8,023 bases of DNA, taken from contig CAMJIC010000110.1 of NCBI GenBank assembly GCA_946405675.1, positions 1 through 8,023 of the forward strand. Direction: 5' to 3'. Both the position numbers and the translations under genes were made by a program. Numbering within the stretch: position 1 is the first letter of the stretch; every line of letters begins with the position of its first letter. The notes under the pieces were generated by a model. That model made no database searches and was not told where the DNA came from. It saw only the letters and a list, made by a program, of their open reading frames with translations. The DNA is from an uncultured Clostridia bacterium (GTDB taxonomy: Bacteria > Bacillota > Clostridia > Lachnospirales > Lachnospiraceae). Below, one piece after another: positions 1 through 6,062 of the stretch.

Positions 1-831
1 GCGCTGGAGCTTACCGGTATTGACGTACCGGTATATAAGGGATCGGATATTCGTTACGATGGGACGCCTATCCGGCCTTACAGTGTGTTCGGTAAGGATG
101 GCATGGGCGATAAGGACCTGATCCATCCGGAAGGAACTGCCGAGGAAGGGGATGCCATCGAATTTATCCTTGATACGGTGCGCAGGAATCCCGGGGAGAT
201 TGAGATTGTTATGCTGGGGCCGGCAACCAACATTGCCCGGGCGATGGATCAGGATCCGGAAACCATGAAGCAGGTAAAGCGTATCTGGTCCATGGGAACG
301 ACGGGAATCTATGGCCCCGGCAATGCTTCTCCTGTCGCTGAATTCAATGTGTACCTGGATGCGCAGGCATACAAAAGGGTGCTTGACTTCGGCATTCCGG
401 TAACGGTGATCGGCCTGGACGTGTGCGATGATGAGTGCAAATGGACGGACAATGACTTTGACAAACTGGCTGCCTTCAGCAGGATGGGGCGTTTTGTGAC
501 GGATTCCTTCTCAAAGATCCGCGCATTTTATGCGAAGAACGGATCTCCCGGTTCGGTCATGAACTGTGACGGAACGACAATGATGTGCGTTGTCTGCCCT
601 GATTTCATCACGGACAGCAGACAGTGCCACGGCAGCTGCATGACGGATCCCGGAGAAACCTATGGCCAGGTGATCTTCTATCAGAAGGGCTTTCAGTATG
701 ACCTGACCTCAGAGGATTTCGACTATGATGTGACACTTGTATGCAAAGTGGATTATCATTCCAGGTTTCTGGAATACCTGTTCCGGATAGGAAGTATGGA
801 AGCGGATCAGATTGATCATGAAGAGGAATGA
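1..831 (+). CDS. Nucleoside hydrolase (inosine/uridine-preferring family), 5'-truncated by window edge
   Basis: This family hydrolyses the N-glycosidic bond of (deoxy)ribonucleosides to base plus ribose, in the cytoplasm, for salvage. The frame is open from base 1 with 276 visible codons. Family members are about 310-330 aa, so roughly 50 N-terminal residues, including the DTDxGxDD Ca2+/ribose motif, lie off the left edge. Visible family motifs (codon numbers from base 1) are GKDGMGD at 31-37, the GPATN block at 73-77, and a GN..PVAEFN...D block around 107-120. An IPVTVIGLDVC strand follows. At 188-191 the usual N/M-H-D-P/G position reads N-C-D-G: the metal-ligand Asp is kept, but the catalytic-type His is Cys. 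Group III prokaryotic nucleoside hydrolases are described as having Cys there, so this may be such a member. The substrate is unknown. The GTG at 85 is internal, not the start. The stop touches the start region of the downstream transporter gene, which suggests co-transcription. Confidence 0.9.
   Translation, partial: ALELTGIDVPVYKGSDIRYDGTPIRPYSVFGKDGMGDKDLIHPEGTAEEGDAIEFILDTVRRNPGEIEIVMLGPATNIARAMDQDPETMKQVKRIWSMGTTGIYGPGNASPVAEFNVYLDAQAYKRVLDFGIPVTVIGLDVCDDECKWTDNDFDKLAAFSRMGRFVTDSFSKIRAFYAKNGSPGSVMNCDGTTMMCVVCPDFITDSRQCHGSCMTDPGETYGQVIFYQKGFQYDLTSEDFDYDVTLVCKVDYHSRFLEYLFRIGSMEADQIDHEEE
822..826 (+). promoter_or_regulatory. Shine-Dalgarno site deciding the start of the SBP-permease gene
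   Basis: AGAGG lies inside the last codons of the nucleoside hydrolase. It is 7 nt from GTG at 834 but only 1 nt from ATG at 828. Spacing therefore favours GTG 834. ATG 828 would instead give an ATGA stop/start overlap and depend on translational coupling. The choice moves the N-terminus by only two residues. Confidence 0.5.
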
Positions 832-833
832 CT

Positions 834-2411
834 GTGAAGAGGAATGATTATAGAGGGCTTGTCCGGAGGGAGAGAGGAAGGACCTTCGTCCTGATGATCC
901 TGCTGCTGGCGTCAGCGGTCTTTTTCCTGGAAGCCTGCGGCCGGAAGGACGAAGGGATCACATCCCTGGAGCAGCTGAATCAGCCAGGCGTCAGGATCGG
1001 CGTTGCGACGGATTCAACGGAATTCAGCATTGTAGAGAAGGAATTCCCAAAGGCGGAGATCGTGTATACCAAGGACCTCATGCTTTCCTTCACGTCTGTC
1101 GCCCAGGGCAAGCTGGATGCCTTTGTCAACAACAGGCTGAATATGGAGCTGGCGATCAGGAACGGGCTGCAAGGGGTCCGGCTGCTGGATGCGACGATCG
1201 GCGATGGCAATGTGGGTGCAGTGGCCATCTCCCCGGTTACGAAGATCCCGAACCTGAAGGATCAGATCAATGAATTCCTCAGGGAGATCGAAAAGGACGG
1301 AACCTTTGACGACATCCGTGAACGGTGGCTGGTGAAGCATGACATGGCCATGCCGGACATTCCGGAAGCGGCAGACCCGAAGTTCCATCTGATCGCGGCA
1401 ACCACGGGGGTCAGCGAGCCCTTCAACTGTTATGTGAATGGTGAGCTTTCCGGATATGACATAGAGCTTGCCAGACGGTTCGCGCTGTGGGCCGGTGCGA
1501 GCCTTGAGTTTAAGATATATGACTATGAAGGCATCATCGCTGCCGCGCAGGCAGGGGACGTGGACTGCATCTTCGCCAACCTCTATGTGACTGATGAGCG
1601 CAGGCAGGTGCTGGAGTTTTCGGACCCGACTTATGTCGTGGAGGTCGGAGTCATGGTGCAGGATACAGGCTCCCATGGGGCAGCGGATCAGCAAGGCGGC
1701 ATTGCACACTTCCTGGTGTCTCTGAAAGAGAGCTTTCTGAAAACCTTTATCCGGGAAGACAGGTGGCAGCTGTTTGCGTCAGGCGCAGTGACTACGCTGC
1801 TCTTAACCATGCTTTCGATCCTTTTCGGTACGCTGATGGGATTTGCCCTGTTTATGATCTGCCGCAGAGGCAATCGTGTGGCCAATGCGCTCACCCGGTT
1901 TTTCGTATGGCTCATAGAGGGCATGCCGGTGGTCGTACTGCTGATGATTCTTTATTACATTGTATTCAGCGGAACCAGGATGTCAGGAACCATGGTATCC
2001 ATCATCACGTTCACGCTCATTTTCACGGCAGCCGTGTTCAATATGCTCAAGGCCGGGGTGGCCGCCGTGGGCACGGGCCAGATGGAGGCTGCCTATTCAC
2101 TGGGATATACTGACCAGAAGGCGTTCTTCAGGATCATACTGCCTCAGGCAATCCCTCATGTCCTGCCGTCCTACAAGAGCCAGGTCAAGGCTTTGATCAA
2201 GGCCACTGCTGTGGTCGGCTATGTCGCTGTGCAGGATCTGACGAAAATAGGAGATATCGTGCGCAGCCGTACCTATGAGGCGTTCTTCCCTTTGATTGCT
2301 GTCGCTGTGTTTTATTTCCTGCTGGCCGGTCTTCTGATCTTTATCGTAAACCGGATCGAGATACGGGCCTTTGCAGGACGCAGAGCCCGGAAGGAGGGAA
2401 GGGATGATTGA
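834..2411 (+). CDS. ABC transporter SBP-permease fusion (polar amino acid type) with permuted substrate-binding domain
   Basis: This is the membrane component of a PAAT-type ABC importer carrying its own extracytoplasmic binding domain. Counting from GTG 834 (525 aa): basic N-terminus; hydrophobic signal about 18-34; a lipobox-like LEAC with Cys35 (Glu at -2 is atypical, so it may stay a signal anchor). Residues about 43-167 match SBP_bac_3 lobe II plus the C-terminal helix (QGKLDAF, then GTFDDIRERW). Residues about 183-276 match lobe I (ELSGYDIELARRFA, then TDERRQVLEFSDP). Normal order is lobe I, lobe II, C-terminal helix, so the domain looks circularly permuted. The carboxylate-binding Arg is present (R256), but the amino-group Asp position of GlnH is Asn100. 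The permease, about 310-507, has five or so helices and the EAA motif (EAAYSLG at 418-424, IILPQA following). The 3' end overlaps the ATPase gene by 8 nt. The alternative start is ATG 828. Confidence 0.88.
   Translation: MKRNDYRGLVRRERGRTFVLMILLLASAVFFLEACGRKDEGITSLEQLNQPGVRIGVATDSTEFSIVEKEFPKAEIVYTKDLMLSFTSVAQGKLDAFVNNRLNMELAIRNGLQGVRLLDATIGDGNVGAVAISPVTKIPNLKDQINEFLREIEKDGTFDDIRERWLVKHDMAMPDIPEAADPKFHLIAATTGVSEPFNCYVNGELSGYDIELARRFALWAGASLEFKIYDYEGIIAAAQAGDVDCIFANLYVTDERRQVLEFSDPTYVVEVGVMVQDTGSHGAADQQGGIAHFLVSLKESFLKTFIREDRWQLFASGAVTTLLLTMLSILFGTLMGFALFMICRRGNRVANALTRFFVWLIEGMPVVVLLMILYYIVFSGTRMSGTMVSIITFTLIFTAAVFNMLKAGVAAVGTGQMEAAYSLGYTDQKAFFRIILPQAIPHVLPSYKSQVKALIKATAVVGYVAVQDLTKIGDIVRSRTYEAFFPLIAVAVFYFLLAGLLIFIVNRIEIRAFAGRRARKEGRDD
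2391..2397 (+). promoter_or_regulatory. Strong Shine-Dalgarno for the ABC ATPase
   Basis: AAGGAGG lies 6 nt before ATG 2404, inside the end of the permease gene. It fixes the ATPase start at 2404 and excludes the longer in-frame start at 2371, which would add eleven residues absent from the family. Confidence 0.85.
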
Positions 2412-3489
2412 ACTGGAGCATCTTGAAAAGAGATATCCAAACGCTGTGCCTCTGAAAGATGTGAACGCTGTCATCCATGATGGTGAAGTCATCTCGATCA
2501 TCGGCCCTTCCGGCACCGGAAAATCGACCCTGATCCGGTGCATCGATATGCTCGAGCGTCCTACGGGGGGAAGGATCCTCCTGAACGGTGAGAATATCTG
2601 TGCGCCGGGATATGACGTGATCAAGGCGCGGCGTAAGATGGGGATGGTCTTCCAGGCGTTCCATCTGTTTGGCCACCTGAACGTGATCGAGAATATCATG
2701 CAGGCGCAGATCGATATCCTGAAACGGCCAAAGAACGAGGCCTATGAGACAGGGATCCGTCTGCTGAGGCGCGTAGGGCTTGCGGATAAGGAAAAGAACT
2801 ACCCGGACGAGCTGTCGGGAGGCCAGCAGCAGCGCATCGCCATCGCAAGGACACTGGCCATGGATCCTGAGGTCATCCTGTTTGATGAGCCTACGAGCGC
2901 GCTGGATCCTACTATGGTGGGTGAGGTACAGTCCGTGATCCGCGACCTGACAAAGATGGACAAGACCATGCTGATCGTGACCCATGAACTGAACTTCGCC
3001 AGAGCGATCAGCAGCCGCGTGTTTTACATGGATCAGGGCGGGATCTACGAGGATGGAACGCCTGAGCAGATATTTGAAAATCCCCGGAGGGATCTGACAA
3101 AACGTTTTGTGCGAAAATTCAGGGTGCTCGAGCTTATGATCGATGGCCCCTATTATGACTTCGCAGGCGCGGGAGGGGAGATCGACCGCTACTGCCTTCA
3201 GAATGACATTTCAACCCATACGAAATACCGCATCAGGCTTGCTTTCGAGGAGCTGACTTCCGCGATCCTGAGGCCTGTACTGGATCATGTTCCGATCCTG
3301 ATTACGGTAGAGCATTCCGGAAAGGGCGCAGGAACGGAGGTCAACGCATTGTACGGCGGGGAAAGGTTCGACCCGGCGGAGCGCGGAGACGGCTTTTCCT
3401 ACAAAGTGCTTCAAAGCACGGTGAAGAGCCTTTCCTATCACTATGATCCGGATGCGGAGCATGCGAATACGGTGCGGGTCGTGATCTGA
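2404..3489 (+). CDS. Polar amino acid-type ABC transporter ATPase with GHKL-like C-terminal extension
   Basis: This is the cytoplasmic ATPase that should drive the upstream SBP-permease fusion; it overlaps that gene by 8 nt. It has 361 aa, whereas PAAT ATPases (GlnQ/HisP type) are about 240-250 aa. The ABC core is intact: Walker A GPSGTGKS 34-41, Q-loop Q84, signature LSGGQ 137-141, Walker B with D161-E162, D-loop SALD 165-168, H-loop H194. The core ends about residue 240. The remaining ~115 residues have the order of an RsbW/SpoIIAB-like GHKL fold: a helix with E282-E-L-T-S286-A-I where the N-box E...N would be; strands ILITVEHS and a following V-x-A-L-Y; G-G-E-R-F-D-P at the G1-box position; a GDGFSYKVL helix at the G2-box position; and a closing NTVRVVI strand. 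The N-box Asn is Ser286 and the G1 Asp is Tyr317, so this part probably does not bind ATP canonically. The core call is very secure; the fold of the tail is inference. Confidence 0.95.
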   Translation: MIELEHLEKRYPNAVPLKDVNAVIHDGEVISIIGPSGTGKSTLIRCIDMLERPTGGRILLNGENICAPGYDVIKARRKMGMVFQAFHLFGHLNVIENIMQAQIDILKRPKNEAYETGIRLLRRVGLADKEKNYPDELSGGQQQRIAIARTLAMDPEVILFDEPTSALDPTMVGEVQSVIRDLTKMDKTMLIVTHELNFARAISSRVFYMDQGGIYEDGTPEQIFENPRRDLTKRFVRKFRVLELMIDGPYYDFAGAGGEIDRYCLQNDISTHTKYRIRLAFEELTSAILRPVLDHVPILITVEHSGKGAGTEVNALYGGERFDPAERGDGFSYKVLQSTVKSLSYHYDPDAEHANTVRVVI

Positions 3490-3503
3490 AGATAAGAAGA
3501 CAT

Positions 3504-4838
3504 ATGGATTGGACAAGGTTTAAGCGGAAGTATTCCACTTTTCAGATTATTATCATAGGCTTTGCGGCGATCATTCTGATCGGAACGGGCCTTCTGATGC
3601 TGCCGTTCTCTTCGAGGAGCGGTGAAGTGGCATCTTTGGACTGTGCGCTGTTTACCGCAACATCCGCCGTTTGTGTAACCGGGCTTATTGTCCGGGACAC
3701 TGCTTCCTATTGGTCCGGATTCGGCCAGGCAGTCATCCTGATCCTGATCCAGATCGGCGGACTGGGCGTGATCACGATTGCCGCTTTCATTGAGACATTG
3801 GCGGGGAAGAAGCTTTCGGTGCGTGAGCGTGGGCTGGTGGTGGACAGCATCTCTGCGTTCCAGAGCGGCGGCATGGTGCGTATGACGCGTTTTATCATCC
3901 GGTTATCCCTGATTGTCGAGGCATCGGGCGCTGTTTTGCTGATGCCCGTATTTTGCCGTGATTACGGTTCGGAGGGGGTCTGGATGGCGGTATTCCATTC
4001 CATCTCCGCGTTCTGCAACGCGGGTTTCGACCTGATGGGAACGCACAGCGGCGCCTTTTCCTCCCTGACCGCCTATAAGGGGAGCTTTCCGGTCGTCCTG
4101 GTGGTCTGTCTGCTGATCATCCTTGGCGGGATCGGTTTCTGGACCTGGCACGATATAATTACCTGCAGGCGGCATGTCAGGCGGTATAAGATGCAGAGCA
4201 AGGTGATCCTTGTGACAACGCTGTTTTTTATCGCTGTTCCGGCTGTCCTGTTTTTTCTCTTTGAGTTTGTGGACGGGCCGCTTCCGGAACGGATCAGTCT
4301 CTCCGTATTCCAGTCAGTCACGCCAAGAACTGCCGGCTTCAATACGGCGGATCTTTCGAAAATATCCGGCAGAGGAGTTGGACTGATGATCGCTCTGATG
4401 ATGATCGGAGGCGCTCCGGGTTCGACGGCGGGCGGAATGAAGATCACGACTGTGGCGGTGCTTTTCGCCAGTGCTGTATCCGTGTTTCAGAGGAAAAAGG
4501 ATACGCAGCTGTTTCATAGAAGGGTGGAGGACAGTGTGATCAGGAGAGCTTCGGCACTTCTGCTGATCTACCTGGTGCTGGTTTTCGTCAGCGCGTGCGC
4601 GATCAGCTTTATGGAAGGCATTTCCATGAGGGAATGTCTCTTTGAAACCGCCTCTGCGGCAGGGACAGCCGGAATCACACTGGGAATTACACCGTCCCTT
4701 GGCTTTTTTTCCCATCTGATTCTGATCGCGCTGATGTTCTTTGGGCGGACAGGCGGACTGACACTGATGTATGCGGCGATTTCTGACAGGAAGGCGGAGG
4801 TGTTCCGGAGGCCTGTTGAGACGATTAATGTTGGGTGA
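3504..4838 (+). CDS. ktrB: KtrB/TrkH-family potassium uptake membrane subunit
   Basis: This is the K+-translocating subunit of a Ktr-type (usually Na+-dependent) uptake system in the cytoplasmic membrane; it dimerises and sits on a ring of KtrA. It has 444 aa, the usual KtrB length. The four membrane-pore-membrane repeats each keep the selectivity-filter Gly: TSAVCVTG60, CNAG174 (followed by FD), TPRTAG278 (followed by FN) and AAGTAG390. The intramembrane gating loop of the third repeat, GGAPGSTAGGMK (302-313), is well conserved. The N-terminus is short and basic (RFKRKY), as in KtrB, without the longer TrkH N-terminus. It begins 14 nt after the ABC ATPase stop with only a weak purine-rich site (AAGAAGA) before ATG 3504. 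The KtrA-like gene follows 56 nt later. The ORF is intact and nothing suggests loss of function. Confidence 0.95.
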   Translation: MDWTRFKRKYSTFQIIIIGFAAIILIGTGLLMLPFSSRSGEVASLDCALFTATSAVCVTGLIVRDTASYWSGFGQAVILILIQIGGLGVITIAAFIETLAGKKLSVRERGLVVDSISAFQSGGMVRMTRFIIRLSLIVEASGAVLLMPVFCRDYGSEGVWMAVFHSISAFCNAGFDLMGTHSGAFSSLTAYKGSFPVVLVVCLLIILGGIGFWTWHDIITCRRHVRRYKMQSKVILVTTLFFIAVPAVLFFLFEFVDGPLPERISLSVFQSVTPRTAGFNTADLSKISGRGVGLMIALMMIGGAPGSTAGGMKITTVAVLFASAVSVFQRKKDTQLFHRRVEDSVIRRASALLLIYLVLVFVSACAISFMEGISMRECLFETASAAGTAGITLGITPSLGFFSHLILIALMFFGRTGGLTLMYAAISDRKAEVFRRPVETINVG

Positions 4839-4840
4839 AG

Positions 4841-4872
4841 GTAATTGTTCAGAACGGGTTCTGGACAATTAC
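4841..4872 (+). repeat. 32-bp near-perfect palindrome/hairpin between ktrB and ktrA
   Basis: The left arm GTAATTGTTCAGAAC (4841-4855) and right arm GTTCTGGACAATTAC (4858-4872) are reverse complements over 14 of 15 positions. The exception, T4849 opposite G4864, is a G-U wobble in RNA. The two central bases are GG; in RNA the loop would more realistically be ACGGGT, closed by a 13-bp stem. It begins 2 nt after the ktrB stop and ends 5 nt before the Shine-Dalgarno of the next gene. No T-run follows, so it is not a standard intrinsic terminator. It could be an mRNA processing or stability element, a translation modulator for ktrA, or a DNA operator dyad. Confidence 0.8.
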
Positions 4873-4877
4873 AGGTG

Positions 4878-4883
4878 AAGGAG
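4878..4883 (+). promoter_or_regulatory. Shine-Dalgarno for the KtrA-like gene
   Basis: AAGGAG lies 11 nt before ATG 4895, with a second purine block (AAAGGGAAG) directly before the ATG. It supports a start at 4895 over the in-frame GTG at 4835, which would translate the palindrome into twenty residues unlike any RCK protein. Confidence 0.65.
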
Positions 4884-4894
4884 TCAAAGGGAAG

Positions 4895-5302
4895 ATGAAA
4901 TCATTTTTGCTGATCGGCGTGAACCATCTCGGGAGCATGATTGCAAAGAAGCTGGTGGACCTTGGATACGAGGTCATGGCGGTTGACACTGATGAGACTC
5001 GGATCAATGCGATCCAGTCAGTGGTTACGGATGCCCTGATCGGGGACAGCACCAATGAGGAATTCCTGAAAAAGCTTGGGGTTGACGAATACGATGTCTG
5101 CTTTGTGACCATCGTGAATGATTTTCAGGACTCTTTGATGACTACGTTCCTGCTGAAGGAGATGGGAGCCGTGAAGGTCATCGCCCGCGCAGGCAGCGAG
5201 ATACAGGAGAGGCTGCTGTACCGCAGCGGGGCGGATGAGGTGATCAATCCGGAAAAGCTGGCCGCGGGATGGATTGCAGAGAGGTATTCGGGAGAGGATT
5301 GA
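4895..5302 (+). CDS. ktrA: KtrA-like RCK_N (TrkA_N) protein, lacking the RCK_C domain
   Basis: This is the cytoplasmic regulatory partner of KtrB; KtrA rings bind ATP/ADP or NAD(H) through a Rossmann fold and gate the channel. It has 135 aa from ATG 4895: beta-strand SFLLIG, glycine loop G8-V-N-H-L-G13, acidic residue D31 at the end of the second strand (EVMAVD), then TDALIGDST, the core strand DVCFVTI, KVIARA and GADEVINPEK. This follows B. subtilis KtrA through its RCK_N domain and then stops. KtrA is about 220 aa, so the ~80-residue RCK_C ligand (c-di-AMP) domain is absent. The loop is GxNxxG instead of GxGxxG. The frame stays open after the TGA at 5300, but the translation there shows no clear RCK_C. 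It is either a naturally short RCK protein or a truncated one. It sits 56 nt after ktrB. Confidence 0.9.
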   Translation: MKSFLLIGVNHLGSMIAKKLVDLGYEVMAVDTDETRINAIQSVVTDALIGDSTNEEFLKKLGVDEYDVCFVTIVNDFQDSLMTTFLLKEMGAVKVIARAGSEIQERLLYRSGADEVINPEKLAAGWIAERYSGED

Positions 5303-5413
5303 CCATTTCTGAGTGATCATGCAGATGCAATTGTGGGAGTCAGCGTGCATTTCATATGCCGGGAGGAGATGAAAGCAGTCACGCTGCAGTCAGGGAAGAA
5401 AACAGAGGGCAAA
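5303..5413 (+). other. Short gap between ktrA and the membrane protein gene
   Basis: This gap of 111 nt contains no terminator or clear promoter. Its frame is open in phase with both neighbours, and ATG codons at 5333 (as GTG) and 5369 have poorly spaced ribosome sites. It may be a leader or a decayed 3' part of ktrA. Confidence 0.4.
5405..5409 (+). promoter_or_regulatory. Shine-Dalgarno for the six-helix membrane protein
   Basis: GAGGG lies 4 nt before ATG 5414 (5 nt if the core is taken as GAGG 5405-5408). It favours 5414, which starts a positively charged N-terminus leading into the first helix, over in-frame candidates at 5333 and 5369. Confidence 0.5.
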
Positions 5414-6058
5414 ATGAAAAGAAAGAGGATTTCCTTGAGCAACAGGTATAAACGGTTTTTCCTGAGTGAACGGACAGCTTTGACAGCGGCTTGTGCGAGT
5501 GTTCTTCTCATGCCGGTCATCTATTACTTCGGCAAAAGTTCCGGAAGTCTTGATGCGGCAGGTTTATATGATCTGCTGATTCGGCTCTTACTGACCGGTA
5601 CGCTGTTTTATGCGTTGAAAAGGCATAAGCTGTTCCTGATGCAGGCTGCTACAGTAGGGTTGCTTTTCTGCATGCTATGTGCGCAGTCGCAATATGCGCT
5701 TGGAAAGCTGGCCAGTCAGGATTCGGAAATATATATCATAATGGGCCTGCAGGGGTTTGTTTTTCTGGCAGTGGAACGGATGATTCTGTTTATTCAATCG
5801 TTCGTCTGCGTCAGCCATTTTATCATTCATGCGGCAAGAAAGCAGGGAGCCATCCGGGTTTCTCTCAATCAGGTCTCCATTCTGTTCCTTCTGGCTCTCG
5901 TGGTGATACAGCTGATGATTGCGCCGATTCTGACTTTTGAACGGGACTACATCTTATACATCTGGACGCTGCATCTGGGCGAGCTGTTTACCTTTGTTCT
6001 GGTTGCCTGCGCAGAACTGATCCTTATGATCGACCAACGTGAGTATATAGGAGAGTGA
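5414..6058 (+). CDS. Unrecognised integral membrane protein with about six helices
   Basis: I do not recognise a family. It has 214 aa from ATG 5414. The N-terminus is strongly basic (MKRKRISLSNRYKRFF), consistent with an inside location. Hydrophobic segments are at about 22-39, 50-68, 73-91, 106-139 (long, perhaps one helix plus a re-entrant or a pair), 153-173 and 179-205, with a short acidic C-terminus. There is no signal peptide, metal motif or catalytic motif that I can see. Acidic residues within hydrophobic stretches (E121 near ERM, E190 in HLGE, E201) are the most notable polar positions. The stop is only 4 nt before the next gene, whose ribosome site lies inside this gene, so the two are almost certainly co-translated. 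It may be a partner of the phosphodiester-glycosidase-like protein. Function unknown. Confidence 0.8.
   Translation: MKRKRISLSNRYKRFFLSERTALTAACASVLLMPVIYYFGKSSGSLDAAGLYDLLIRLLLTGTLFYALKRHKLFLMQAATVGLLFCMLCAQSQYALGKLASQDSEIYIIMGLQGFVFLAVERMILFIQSFVCVSHFIIHAARKQGAIRVSLNQVSILFLLALVVIQLMIAPILTFERDYILYIWTLHLGELFTFVLVACAELILMIDQREYIGE
6049..6054 (+). promoter_or_regulatory. Shine-Dalgarno for the NAGPA-like gene
   Basis: AGGAGA lies 8 nt before ATG 6063, inside the last codons of the preceding gene. It fixes the start and supports translational coupling of the pair. Confidence 0.75.
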
Positions 6059-6062
6059 CAGA

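Noticed and set aside
1014..1709. Long minus-strand open frame (231 codons) within the SBP-permease gene
   Set aside because: It is antisense to a well-recognised ABC transporter domain, its translation shows no family features, and it has no credible ribosome site. It is a shadow of biased codon use.
2371..2403. Upstream start for the ABC ATPase
   Set aside because: The perfectly spaced AAGGAGG before ATG 2404 and the family's usual N-terminus (MIELEHLEK) favour 2404.
2097..2985. Two overlapping minus-strand frames opposite the ABC ATPase
   Set aside because: They lie antisense to Walker and signature motifs, and their translations are low in recognisable structure. Shadows.
4314..4868. 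Minus-strand frame of 184 codons opposite the end of ktrB
   Set aside because: It is antisense to the last KtrB pore repeat, is rich in His/Arg/Gln as typical of antisense frames, and resembles no known family.
4841..4872. Intrinsic terminator between ktrB and ktrA
   Set aside because: The hairpin is strong, but the downstream bases are AGGTGAAGGAG with no T-run, so standard termination is not supported.
4835..4894. GTG start giving a 20-residue N-terminal extension on the KtrA-like protein
   Set aside because: It would overlap the ktrB stop, translate through the palindrome and add residues unlike RCK proteins; ATG 4895 begins exactly at the first Rossmann strand.
5300..5302. TGA recoding (selenocysteine) fusing ktrA to the membrane protein
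   Set aside because: The stop fits the end of RCK_N, no SECIS-like hairpin follows, and the downstream gene has its own start and ribosome site.
5341..5386. Inverted repeat CAGCGTG (5341-5347) / CACGCTG (5380-5386)
   Set aside because: Seven-base arms with a 32-nt spacer are expected by chance and do not coincide with a terminator or start.
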